Part shown: positions 50,561-61,849 of the stretch, piece after piece | How positions within the stretch are numbered: position 1 is the stretch's first letter | Layout: the number at the start of each line of letters is the position of its first letter | DNA from: Trifolium pratense | Lineage: Eukaryota > Streptophyta > Magnoliopsida > Fabales > Fabaceae | Reading direction: 5' to 3' | Length of the DNA: 64,000 nucleotides | NCBI RefSeq assembly: GCF_020283565.1 | Contig: NC_060059.1 | Location: 46,396,572 to 46,460,571 of the forward strand | Made by a program: the position numbers and the translations under genes | The notes under the pieces: generated by a model | Told to the model about the DNA's origin: nothing | Seen by the model: the letters and a program-made list of their open reading frames with translations, nothing else | Database searches by the model: none

Positions 50561-50939
50561 CCACCTTATGAGAAGAACAGTCTTCCCCTTATTCCAAGGA
50601 TGCCTGTTAACATTCATTTCATTTCTTGAGAACAAAGCCATCGACAACAAACTAAAAAATTACTGAAAAAAAATATTGGCATTACAAAAATTATAAGAGA
50701 GATGCATTGCAACCCTGCCACAGACCACAATGTTATGAAACTTGTGATTGATAAATGAAACCACTTTTCTGGAAAAAATGAAAACAAAGTAAAGTTATAA
50801 GATTGAAATGCAATAGAAATTATGTCAACTTTCCACACTGAATATGGAAAAAAAAAAATGGGAATGAGATGATTCTCAACGTAAAATATAGTATCTCAGA
50901 TGACCTCTTTCAAATCTCAATGAACGTATCTCAGATGAC

Positions 50940-51992
50940 CTTTTGTGACATTTCCAGATTGACGCGAGAGCTCGATGAACGTATTAAATACATTCATCTG
51001 CAACATATCCATGTAAGATAAACAATCTTGGATCATAAAAGACAACAAAAAAAAGGCTAACCTACCTTGACATTTTCTTCTATCTCTTTAAATCTGTCAA
51101 TCAGTTTTGGACAAGCCTGTAATGCAGAAAATTGAAGGTTAGGCAGTCATGTAACTGAAGATTATAACAGGGAGTGAACAGCATTATCCACAAACAATTA
51201 TACAGTTTCTTTGGGATAAAAGAAATTTTATTGGAAGAACATATGGATACCAAAACTTCTAAAAAAAACTATAAATCTAGGAAACCAAATGTTTACTCAT
51301 TACCCGGGTATAAAATGATGGAAGAACATAAATATCTCAAAAAAATAAAGAGAATAGTTTATTTACAGATTACCAATAAGTGAAAGCAAGGTTACCTCAT
51401 CATACAGCTTTGAAAGCAACTCACGACGAGAAACAATCAATGCAGCTAAGCATTTAGCCGCTGCTCTGTGAACTTTCCAGCTGGCATCATCATCTGTATA
51501 TTCATTTGCACTCCCGCTGGAAAATAATATTGCATATATGACATTATTAACAAGAAGAATATTGTGCAAATATGAATACCATACAGACAATTAAGGGAAC
51601 CACATAGCCACATACTCATCCGCCTCCTCTTCATGACCTTCATCATCAGTATCCTCCTCCATGTTGTCAGTAAAGTTTGGGTTATAAACTCAGATATGCT
51701 AGTGCCAAATGAAGAATTTCGTCACAATAAACAGAAATGTCCCTTGTACACCTTAGAAGAAAACTCTCCAGAGCCTACAGAATTTTTTTGGCATTATTGA
51801 ATACATAACTAATAGTTTATAATATATACAAACATTTCACAGTACAAAGTTATGGGTAATAAACAAATATGGCACCTGCAAACTGTCTTCACGAAGCTCT
51901 TCATCATTTTCTGAAGCAGTAGTACAATAGTTGATTAGAGGACTGGAACTGTGTCTCCAAGATGGGGCCAAAATCAGTAGCCAACTGCTCGA
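50940..51992 (-). pseudogene. CAND1: CAND1 pseudogene, internal exons
   Basis: Five minus-strand pieces keep the order of CAND1: about 51876-51992 (GDTVPVLINYC region), 51616-51774 (ALESFLLRC...DDEGHEEE), 51396-51516 (ANEYTDDDASWKVHRAAAKC), 51066-51116 (CPKLIDRFKEIEENVK) and about 50940-50997 (MNVFNTFIELSRQSGNVT). They cover roughly 180 residues of a protein of about 1,200. CAND1 is a HEAT-repeat factor that binds CUL1-RBX1 and exchanges SCF substrate receptors. Splice borders survive, but there is a stop and a two-base insertion in the first piece and a one-base insertion (AGTTTATAA) in the second. Remaining HEAT repeats are absent, so this is a decayed partial duplicate. Confidence 0.85.
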
Positions 51993-54430
51993 CTGAAACA
52001 CCGATTAGCTCAATTATGTTACTCCACATGCTAATATAGTAATAAAGAAACAATTAAAAAAAAAAATAGAACGCAATTAAAAAACCCCAAACAGACAGAT
52101 TATCTCAAAATCCAGAAAAACAGAGGTTAGAGTAGGTTTAGTCCTAACATTAAACTAAGGAAATCAAAATGTGAACAAACCTACAAAACGGTGATGTTTT
52201 GAACAAAAACATTTTCCACTATAGAACAGCTACTATGCACCAAGTAAAAGATCAAACGCTACACCAAGTTTATATGATATTAAGAGAGTTAACAGTATGA
52301 AAAACATATAGATTAGCAGCTCAAAAATATAAATGATAGAATTGGTAAAACATTCAAAATCAAATATTAAAAAAACTAGCATTTCAATAGTAAAAAATCT
52401 TTTAAAAAAATAAACATTTTCAAACAAAATGATAAGTTAATTTATCTAAAAAAACAAGAGTCGCCAAATATCAGTTCAAAGCCGCTTTGTAGAAAATATG
52501 AAGGAAATTATAAAAATCTCCTATGAACAAAGTAAGACAAAAAAAATAATTAGGAACAATAGCTGAAAGAAATGGTCTGACAGTGTTTTGGTTAACTTCT
52601 TGAACTAATTCTAAAGCACCCAGCGGCCAATAGTGGCAGAGTTGTTGATTCACTGTAGTTGCAAATCCACAACTGAAAGTATAAGCAATAGATTTGCCTC
52701 TAATATGTTCAATATTTATCAATGACCGAAACAACCAAAAGACCCTAAAACTAGCATATTTAAATAATCGTAAACCTATTGATTAAAAAATATATTTGAA
52801 GAATTCAAAATCCATAACACTAAGATTATGCATTAGTAAGTGCATTAGTCAGGGATGCTTTAGAGGTAGGTTATGAATTGTGATCCTTTGAAAAGATGAA
52901 AGAATAAGAGCAAATATTATTTAAGCATATTTTAAAATTCGTGAGTACAAAATCAGATCACCAGATTTAAGTCAATTCATCTGATTTAAGTTAGTTCATC
53001 TGATTTAATAGATATGGTACAAATGTTATTTAAGCATAATTTAGAATTTGTGAGTGCAAAATTGCTTATTGAATTTATTTGGTTGCAATGAAAATCTCAC
53101 AGTCAACAGAGTCAAATTTAAACTTTAATTTGTAGTTGAGGAATTAATTTATCCCTTCATAAAAACTGTCATAGTCGGTATTTTTTTGTGTGAGGATAAA
53201 TTCAGCCGCAATGTACTGTGTTCCAGAAAGCAACAATATATTTATGGTCAAGCTGCTACATCAAACAAAGAAACGATAAAAAAACAACAGAAAATTAGAA
53301 CAAGAATAGTCCATATCAATTGTTACATAGTCTCATTCTTGCTTACCATATGGTTAAAGCCACTACAAAAGTCTTGGCATTATGTAGATTTCCAGCAAAA
53401 TAAACGGATTGGAATTTTGAAAAAGCAATTCAAGTTAGAAGAAAGTAAGAACAATAAAAGTAATAGAGAAGAGGAAACCTATTTGGCAGCAGAGAGAGGT
53501 ACTTTCTCTTCCATTTTCGCTTAGGCCAACCATCGAACTTCCTTGGATTTTTGAGTTGTTGCGGTTACACTCTATTGCACCATTTGGCCCCTTCATTTAT
53601 GCATTTCACTTTCTAAATCACAGTTTGAATTCAAAACATCAAAATTATAAGACTTATTCATCCTTTCACGTCGAACATTTGCCAAAAGAAAAATGCAGCC
53701 ACAATGGCTTCTATTTACAATCTTCTTTCCTTCAATTTTGACATAAATAGACATTTTAAAGTTTTCAAAAAGTGATCAATAGAAATTGTAAAACTTTTTA
53801 AACTTCATAAAATTCACCAAAAGGGGGAACAATCATAAGAGAGAGAAAACAGTGATCAATAGAAATCATAATGAATTTAGGATGTGAAAATAGGAAATAT
53901 AAAAATGAGTTCAGAGAGATAGCGAAAGAAGAGGAAACAACAGAAGTTTACCAAGTGCCGCAAACCTAGATAGGCTTTTTCAAGATGTATATATTTCAAA
54001 ACAGTTAAAAGGATCGGCCAAAAACTAATTCACAATTTAAATGAGCAAGAGAATCCCCAATCCCAGTAACACCCCCAAAAGGGAAAACTCAATAGTTGCT
54101 GTTGCAAAGCCGCCGTAACTATGGCCTCTTTGGGCTGCCTTCAATGGGTGTAAGGTGTGTTGATCCCACATTGGATGGTTCTCATTTCATAAACTGATTT
54201 TGTCAAATTGAATTACATCACAAGTCCAAATTATAAGATGATATTAGAGTATATATCCTAAATCCATTGTTGGAACAACAGCACTCGGCATGCTGCAGGC
54301 CTATAATCCTATGCGTGAAATGTGTGTTGAAAAGCCACCTTAGAGGCATTTTTGTAAAGGAATAACTAATGTGTAAAATTTTGTAAATAATCTCATTAAA
54401 ACGAGTAATAAAGAAGCCGTAAACACTCAC
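51993..54430. other. Gene-free stretch with one duplicated segment
   Basis: No supported gene. A segment at about 52470-52560 (GTTCAAAGCCGCTTTGTAGA and AAATCTCCTATGAACAAAG) recurs at 62515-62600. ORFs of 60-112 codons lack recognisable features. The 52565-52690 minus-strand stretch is GC-richer and could be a lost exon. Confidence 0.4.
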
Positions 54431-56385
54431 TCGGAAAATTCCAGCAGCTCGTGAAAGTAACGGTAAATGCTCGGGATAACGACTTTTTCCACTTAAAATT
54501 CTCCACTGAATATCATTCATGCTTCCATACGTACATAACCCCCTCTCTTCGTGCTTCCTAATTATTAGTTCAGAAAAGGAAGATGGTATCTGCTCCAGCA
54601 AAAACTGAATTCTGTAGAGCCACATATATTCGATTACAGTCGTTGCAACAAAACCACTTATCCTTTGGAAGCTCCTGTAGTAAGAATAATATGTGATGAT
54701 AAAAAATGAAAAAGAAAACACAAGTATTTTATTTTCTATAAGGCTCGGTGCTTACTTCCAACTCACATAGCCCAATGTCCCGCAAGCAACCAACATGATA
54801 CTCCTCACACTGGACAACAACCAAAATATACTTATTGTTTGACAAAAGAAAAATAGTTAAATACAATTTACATTAGGTAATAACGGTAATGACCATACCT
54901 GATCACAAATTATTACTGTTCGGTCATCAAATGTATCAACACTGAAATCATTTTCCCTGTTGACCGGTACAAAAAATTAACAAGTCAATAGGTACAAAAA
55001 TGAAGCTTAATGCTGGTTGGAAAAAGTTACAGTTATAACAGGTTAAAGTTCCCCCACAATTCCCAAAAACAACATTAAGAAAATTGCCAAAAAATTAATA
55101 TGCACATATACAATAAGTAACAGTCCCAAGTAAAAAACAACTAAAAGAAATGCAAATACCATTTGGAAATTCAATTTACCGCCACAAATCATCACAAGTC
55201 TTACCACAATAATAGATTTCATGACATGCATATGCATTGCATTAAAGTCTTAGCATTATATGCCACTGAATCCATGATCTCATGACACGTCAATCTCATG
55301 ACACATCATAATCCATAATTTATTACCATAATCTTAATTTGAAGTAAAATTGCACATCCTTTCCTTAGGTGAAAGGAAACTACTTCCCGATAAAGTAAGC
55401 CAAAATGTGATTGATTTGATATATTTTAAGATAAACAAACACAGTCATATCAAATACCTGCAAACAACAAATCCACCCATTTCATATTCTGGTTCTTCAT
55501 CAACCCGTGTCAACCGAATCATGATTGGCCTCGCACCTCTTCCATCACCAGTATTATCTTTACAATTTAGACAATGCCAACCACTATCTGGTACACTGTG
55601 TAATCCTAAGAAGGCTGCAATTGAAACAGAAAAGACCATAATACTATAATACCTTGTTGCCGGCATCAAAGGTAGTAAGAAACCATGATATGAAAGCTAT
55701 ACCAGGTATGCAACAAACTACAATTGTCATTGTCTAATGATGCATCGGATAACAGGATTTTTTATTTTTAAATAATAAACAGAGGATTTTATTAAGTGGT
55801 ATAACGAAAACATGGGGAACTAATAATGTTGGAATATAAGAAAATATTTTATAATAACTTGATATTATGGAATCTTATAATACATATTAATATTAATTGA
55901 TAAGAAAAAATTAAAATAAAAACAATATTAGCAAATAAATAATTTTTAAAAATTTAAAAGGTGCCTGCATGAAAGGCTCTAGGACATCCACTGCAAAGAA
56001 TCAAATCTCCTCCATCTCCACATATTGCACACATATCATCACTATCTCCCGTGGTAAGGTTTTGACCATTTGCCAAAGAGAGAGCTATATCATGAAGTGT
56101 CAATCCATTGGAAGTATATATATGGCGGTAACTGCAAAAGAACAAAAAGCATTTTGAGATGAAGAAAAATAGAAAAGTCAAGTTAGTTATTTAACAATCT
56201 ACTCACGGTTGACGCCTAGCCGCCATTCCAGCATGGGCTTCAAACTGTGAAGGGCTTATCTGTTTACCCATGAACAAAATATTAAGAGAGAATATCAAGA
56301 AACCTGTCCTTTGACATAGTAAGCCAACTCAGCACCGTCTGGTAGGCCATTAGGCATAAAAAGTAACCTGTGCAAATCATTGTCC
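54431..56385 (-). pseudogene. IDM1-like PHD-finger acetyltransferase pseudogene
   Basis: Seven minus-strand exons follow family order: 56304-56385 (DNDLHRLLFMPNGLPDG), 56207-56259 (SPSQFEAHAGMAARRQ), 55965-56131 (first PHD half, [16 protein letters not shown]), 55458-55614 (SVPDSGWHCLNC), 54899-54956 (FSVDTFDDRTVIICDQ), 54756-54809 (CEEYHVGCLRDIGLCELE) and 54431-54674 (WFCCNDCNRIY, then GSMNDIQWRILSGKSRYPEH). Such proteins combine PHD fingers with a GNAT acetyltransferase acting on histones. Defects: one PHD zinc cysteine is Phe (HAAFLGLH), the donor after HA is GC, the exon normally between the first two is absent, a one-base loss in the last exon creates stops near 54590, and the GNAT exons are not found downstream. 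Confidence 0.8.
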
Positions 56386-56939
56386 CTGAAAATAGAAAAA
56401 TTCAATTCAAATTTCAAAAGTAGCTAAGATATTTCAGTTCACATGGAGATGCTAGTGAGAAATAGAAAACAGCACAAGAATCCTCAACTGGAAAAAACAT
56501 AAAACAAAACAACAAGAACCTTTTCTTAGTGCAACCATCAGCACTTCTCTTCTGTAGTATACCTGAGTTGTAAGTGTATGTGCTTGGCCTGCAGAAAAAG
56601 GTCTGGTGTGAATATACTGGAAGGAAAGGTCTACAATTTAATTGAACAGATAACCTCCTGCATATGTAGACTGCCTAAGCATATGCTCAACAATCAAGTA
56701 CTAGTAATTAAACCAAGAGGGAAAACACACTTCTTCACCACTCCTTTGAAATGTATCAATAAGATAGACCCATACTTCGAGTTGTTTCACTCCATAAATA
56801 AATTCAAACACTTAAGAAATCCGTCGGGCAAGCGGACTCACACCTCTTACAACCTACACAGTCCTCTGTTCTTGGGGCAGAAACTATTTACTTAGCTTTA
56901 CATCCATCCCAAGGTATCATTTCTAATACATTTGTGGGA

Positions 56940-57053
56940 CAGGCTCGGGTTTCCACTCATCAGTTGTCTGGTTCACATACATTTGCTGCTCAAAATGATT
57001 TCGCGCAAGTGGAGATGAGAAGTGGCTGGCACTTTCTATAGATTGACTGGAAC
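56940..57053 (-). pseudogene. Possible upstream exon of the IDM1-like pseudogene
   Basis: The minus strand reads ESASHFSSPLARNHFEQQ and VNQTTDEWKPEPVPQMY before a stop, with composition unlike the neighbouring AT-rich DNA. Its position, about 0.6 kb upstream on the same strand, fits a linker exon of the same gene, but I cannot match it to a domain. Confidence 0.35.
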
Positions 57054-57595
57054 AACAAAATAAAATACGTAAGGTCATCTCTTTCGTTTAATTTAATAGT
57101 CAGCATAATTTTGTTAACACAAGAGAATTTGACAGAAAGAGACTGAACCTAGAGTTTTTTGAAATGCTATAAACAAAAGCACAAAAACTAAGTTGTTGGC
57201 AGTTGGCACTGGTGGGGTGGATAATACCACAGCAAAACTCCAGTGAAAATTGAATTGCATCTCCCTTTAACAAAACCCATATGTTCAGACTTCAGAATTA
57301 TGAAATACCTAATTAAGTTCAGTTTAACAAAAACCAAGTCTTAAATCCTCAAATCACTGGCAATTGAAAACCTTAGGACGAATCATGTAAGCAAATTAAA
57401 CCGGAAGTTAGGGTTTATGCTCAATACACAAGCAGATGCACCATTTCACACGATTAGCGAAGTAAGCTAAATCATAAAAGCAGCCTCAGCCCTCAGGTAT
57501 AACTCTTTCCTAAGGGGGTCCATGGAACAGAGCAATGACTAGGTGGTTAAACTTCAACACATTGACATTTAGCCACGAAGTTCTGTTACTATTTA
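57054..57595. other. Gene-free flank before the copia element
   Basis: No ORF with recognisable content. It ends in the ATTTA target duplication of the copia element. Confidence 0.4.
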
Positions 57596-60500
57596 TGTGA
57601 AAACTGAATATATTATTATATTTCAAGTTATGAATAATTTACAATCACTAATGTGTTTATATAGGCTATTCTAACCTAATGGGCTCATGGGCCAAATACA
57701 AATTACTAATAGAAGATTACTCCTAATAATAGAATATTTACTATTTATTTACAACACTCCCCCTCAAGCTGGTGAATGAATATTTATCATTCCCAACTTG
57801 GAAACAATTCTTTCAAAGTTATTGTCGTTCAGCCCCTTAGTTAGAAGATCTGCAAGGTTGCCTTGGGAAGAGACATATGGAGTGCAAATTAGACCACTAT
57901 CTAATTTTTCTTTGATGAAGTGTCGGTCAACTTCAATATGTTTGGTCCTATCATGTTGCACTGGATTATGAGCTATGCTAATAGCAGATTTATTATCACA
58001 ATAGAGTTTCATTGGTTCATCACTGTTTATCCTCAAGTCTTCCAAGATGCTTTTCAGCCATAGTAATTCACATATACCTTGTGACATTGCCCTGAACTCT
58101 GCTTCAGCACTAGATCTGGATACCACACTTTGTTTTTTACTGTTCCAAGTCACAAGATTTCCACCTAAAAAAGTGCAATATCCTGTAGTTGATCTCCTAT
58201 CCACAATTGACCCTGCATAGTCAGCATCAGTATATGCTTCAAGTCCCACACTTCCATTTCGTTCGAAAAAAATTCCTCTACCTGGAGTTCCTTTCAAATA
58301 TTGAACAATTCGGAGTGCAGCTTGTAGATGAATCTCCTTTGGTTGGTGCATGAATTGGCTGACCAAGCTTACAGCAAAAGCAACATCGGGTCTAGTATGT
58401 GATAAATATATTAGTTTGCCGACCAATCTTTGATACCTTTCCTTATTAACCGCAACATCTTCTTCTGCATTCCCCAACTTTATATTTGGATCAATTGGTG
58501 TACATGCAGGCTTGCATGCTGTCTTGCCAGTCTCTTGCAAAAGGTCGGTAATGTATTTTTGTTGGGATATGAAAATTCCTTTCTTAGAGTGAGCCACTTC
58601 TATTCCCAAAAAATACTTCAATTTTCCCAAGGTCTTAATCTCAAATTCCTTGGCTAAGTGTTGACTTAACATTTGCTGCTCCTCTTCATTATCGCCTGTT
58701 ACGATAATGTCGTCCACATACACCAATAACACTGTGACTCCCCCTGACTTAGAGTGTTTAACAAATAAAGTATGGTCTCCTTGACTTTGTTTGAAGCCCA
58801 AACCAACCATAACTTTGGTGAATCTTCCAAACCAAGCTCGTGGTGATTGCTTTAGTCCATATAAAGCCTTTTTTAACTTACACACGGTGTTGGCAGCAAT
58901 ATCTTCACGATATCCAGGGGGTACATCCATGTAGATCTCTTCTTCAAGTTCTCCATGAAGGAAAGCATTTTTTACATCAAATTGCTGCAAGTTCCAATTG
59001 TAATTAGCTGCTAAAGATAATATCACCCTAACAGTGTTCATTTTCGCAACTGGAGCAAATGTCTCAGAGTAATCTATTCCATAAGTCTGAGTGAACCCTT
59101 TGGCTACCAATCTTGCCTTGTACCTCTCAATAGATCCATCAGCCTTGTATTTTACAGTGTATACCCATTTGCACCCTACAGGTTTCTTTCCATTTGGTAG
59201 AGAGACCAATTCCCAAGTATTGTTCTTATCAAGTGCCTCCATTTCCAAATCCATGGCTTGTTTCCATTTCCTGTCAGACAATGCCTCAGACAAGGAAGTA
59301 GGTATTGTGGTAGTGTTTAGACTTGTGAGGAAGGCTTTATGGGTAGTTGATAATTGTTCAAAGCATAAGTAATTGGATAGAGGGTAAAGTGGCTTGTTGG
59401 TGCAGGTTCTAGTATTTTTCCTATGGGCAATTGGGAGATGTAAATCTTTAGAGTCTACTGGTGTTATTTCTCTGGATTTTGGGTTTTTATGTTTTATCAG
59501 AATGGATTCTGGTTCCCTTTGTATGGTTGAGCTAGATTCTGGTTCCTGGGTATGAGAAAATTCTGAAATTGAATCACTAGAGTTTGAAGGGTCAAGGAAA
59601 GTTACCTCATGTAATGTTGGATCGGACTCATGGATATGAGTAGATTCAGGAATGGTCTTTTTTCTTGTGTATACTAAATTCTTCCCATATCTCACATCAA
59701 CACCAACATTTTCATCTTTCTCAGAATCAATTTCAGTCTCAACATTGTCAACTTTAGTTTCAATATTTTCAAGATCAATTTCAGTCTCAACATTGTCACC
59801 TCTAGTTTCAGCCTCAACTTCTGGCCCGAAATTAAGGTCAGGGAGTATAAGAGACTCATCTTCCTTACTTGTGCTCTCCCCCTGAAGATGAGTTTGAATG
59901 AAGTAACTTTCATGTTCATGGAAGGTGACATCTCGGGAGACAAAGAATTTATGAGACGGTGGATGATAACATTTGTAACCCTTTTGGGTGGAAGAATACC
60001 CTATAAAGACACACTTTAAGGCTCTAGGATCAAGTTTCCCTCTACCATCACTATGGATATGGACGAACGACTTACACCCAAATATTCTAGGAATGAGATT
60101 ACAAGAGGTGGACACATCAGGATAAAATGAGGATAGAACCTCCATAGGAGTTTTAGAGGCAAGGACACTAGAAGGTAAACGATTTATGAGATACGATGCG
60201 GTTAAAACCGCCTCTCCCCAATACTTCTTGGGAACCTTATTTTGGAATAATATAGTACGTGTTTGATCTAACAAATGCCTGTTTTTTCTCTCAGCAATCC
60301 CATTTTGTTGGGGTGTTTTGACACAAGAGGACTCATGAATAATACCCTCTTTTTGACAAAAGGAATTAAGTCCTTGATTGAAGTAATCTTTGGCATTATC
60401 AGACCTGACCCTCTTAATACTCACTCCAAACTGGTTTTTTACCAATGAGAAAAAATGTAGAAACACAGAGGTAACCTCGGACTTTTGTCTTAATAAGTAG

Positions 60501-61844
60501 ACCCATGTAACCCGAGTGCAATCATCGATGAAGGTTACAAACCATCGAGCACCCGATATATTTGGAACATTAGAAGGACCCCACACATCAGTATGAATTA
60601 AATAAAATGGAGAAGTACTCACTTTGTTACTGACCGGGAAAGAGGCACGTTTGTGTTTAGCAAGTTCACACACCTCACAACAAAGACTCTCAACATCTAA
60701 ATTTTTAAAAAAGGAAGGAAATATTTGTTTCATGACTCTAAATGAAGGATGACCAAGGCGACGGTGGTATAGAAAGACTTTCTCCCTGTTGGTCTTAATT
60801 GATTCCGAAAAAAGTGAGTTGTTGTTGAGTGGATTTGGGGGGAGATTTTGGTTATCCAAGTAATAAAGACCATTCAATTCTTTCGCATTTCCAATTGTCC
60901 TCCCCGAATGCTTATCTTGAAAAACACAAGCATTGTCATAAAAAATAGCATTACATGATAGGTTTTTGGTGAGTTTTTGTATGGAAATTAGGCTAGTAGA
61001 CAATTTGGGAATGTGAAGGACATTTCGTAGGATTATAGATGGACTTATTTGGATATCTCCTTGACCTGCTACAGTTAAAAGGGTACCATCTGCTGTGGAT
61101 ATTTTCTTGTTACTGAGACAAGGTGAATAAGTGGAAAATTGTGTGGGTAAGGGTGTCATGTGGTCAGTGGCTCCAGAATCCAGTATCCAATATTGGTTAT
61201 AGGGTTTATCCGAAACATTAAATCCAACAGAAAATTGAGACTTACCAAGAGAAAGTGGAAACGGAAACATACCTGAATATGCCAGAGAAGTTGTAACCGT
61301 TGTTGGTGTCTCCAATTCACTAAGAAAAGATTTCAACCTCTTTATTTCATCTTGGTTGAGTGGAACAAATCCTTTTTTTGACATATTGACCGATGTCATG
61401 TGATTGTCTTAATAAGGAGAACAAAATAGCAAAAAATCCAAGTTTTTTTTTTTTAATGAACAGTGACGCACAGTACTGCTATGAACAGTACGCACATGGA
61501 CAGTGTCGTGGATGAACAGTACCGCGTGAACAGTGATTTCACAACTGTTTGCTGAAACTGCAATAAAGGCAGTAGTAACAAATCCTAATCCTGCAATGAA
61601 GGCAGTTAGGGTTTATGACCGCAATGAAGGCGGCTAGGTTTATGCGGAAGCAAGGCCCTCAAAGAACGAGAGCTCTGATGCCATGTGAAAACTGAATATA
61701 TTATTATATTTCAAGTTATAAATAATTTACAATCACTAATGTGTTTATATAGGCTATTCTAACCTAATGGGCTCATGGGCCAAATACAAATTACTAATAG
61801 AAGATTACTCCTAATAATAGAATATTTACTATTTATTTACAACA
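57596..61844 (-). mobile_element. Ty1/copia retrotransposon, recent, gag-deleted, 4249 bp
   Basis: The LTRs are 161 bp each (57596-57756 and 61684-61844) and differ at one position that I can see. The target duplication ATTTA lies at 57591-57595 and 61845-61849. The primer site TGGCATCAGAGC follows the 5' LTR on the minus strand (61672-61683 on +). The polypurine tract GAGGGGGAG precedes the 3' LTR. Between primer site and pol ORF there are only about 270 bp (61400-61671), containing repeated GAACAGT phrases; the usual gag region is absent. Confidence 0.95.
57764..61399 (-). CDS. pol: Copia pol polyprotein, intact ORF lacking gag
   Basis: 1211 codons without a stop. Domain order is that of Ty1/copia: a short N-terminal remnant after where gag would be, aspartic protease (DSGATDHMT, about residue 73), GAG-pre-integrase (LYHRRLGHPS, about 210), integrase (HTDVWGPSN, then a D-D-E core with PQQNGIAERKNR), a long acidic linker with imperfect VETEID repeats (about 540-570), reverse transcriptase (LVYVDDIIVTGDN) and RNase H (YTDADYAGS, then SSAEAEFRAM). 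No CCHC zinc knuckle or capsid is seen, so particle proteins would have to come from another element. The ORF start shown is simply the first Met. Open reading and near-identical LTRs indicate a recent insertion. Confidence 0.93.
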   Translation of the reverse strand: MTSVNMSKKGFVPLNQDEIKRLKSFLSELETPTTVTTSLAYSGMFPFPLSLGKSQFSVGFNVSDKPYNQYWILDSGATDHMTPLPTQFSTYSPCLSNKKISTADGTLLTVAGQGDIQISPSIILRNVLHIPKLSTSLISIQKLTKNLSCNAIFYDNACVFQDKHSGRTIGNAKELNGLYYLDNQNLPPNPLNNNSLFSESIKTNREKVFLYHRRLGHPSFRVMKQIFPSFFKNLDVESLCCEVCELAKHKRASFPVSNKVSTSPFYLIHTDVWGPSNVPNISGARWFVTFIDDCTRVTWVYLLRQKSEVTSVFLHFFSLVKNQFGVSIKRVRSDNAKDYFNQGLNSFCQKEGIIHESSCVKTPQQNGIAERKNRHLLDQTRTILFQNKVPKKYWGEAVLTASYLINRLPSSVLASKTPMEVLSSFYPDVSTSCNLIPRIFGCKSFVHIHSDGRGKLDPRALKCVFIGYSSTQKGYKCYHPPSHKFFVSRDVTFHEHESYFIQTHLQGESTSKEDESLILPDLNFGPEVEAETRGDNVETEIDLENIETKVDNVETEIDSEKDENVGVDVRYGKNLVYTRKKTIPESTHIHESDPTLHEVTFLDPSNSSDSISEFSHTQEPESSSTIQREPESILIKHKNPKSREITPVDSKDLHLPIAHRKNTRTCTNKPLYPLSNYLCFEQLSTTHKAFLTSLNTTTIPTSLSEALSDRKWKQAMDLEMEALDKNNTWELVSLPNGKKPVGCKWVYTVKYKADGSIERYKARLVAKGFTQTYGIDYSETFAPVAKMNTVRVILSLAANYNWNLQQFDVKNAFLHGELEEEIYMDVPPGYREDIAANTVCKLKKALYGLKQSPRAWFGRFTKVMVGLGFKQSQGDHTLFVKHSKSGGVTVLLVYVDDIIVTGDNEEEQQMLSQHLAKEFEIKTLGKLKYFLGIEVAHSKKGIFISQQKYITDLLQETGKTACKPACTPIDPNIKLGNAEEDVAVNKERYQRLVGKLIYLSHTRPDVAFAVSLVSQFMHQPKEIHLQAALRIVQYLKGTPGRGIFFERNGSVGLEAYTDADYAGSIVDRRSTTGYCTFLGGNLVTWNSKKQSVVSRSSAEAEFRAMSQGICELLWLKSILEDLRINSDEPMKLYCDNKSAISIAHNPVQHDRTKHIEVDRHFIKEKLDSGLICTPYVSSQGNLADLLTKGLNDNNFERIVSKLGMINIHSPA

Positions 61845-61849
61845 ATTTA

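Noticed and set aside
59091..59372. Plus-strand ORFs opposite the copia pol (also 58430, 59652)
   Set aside because: Shadows of the minus-strand polyprotein with no independent features.
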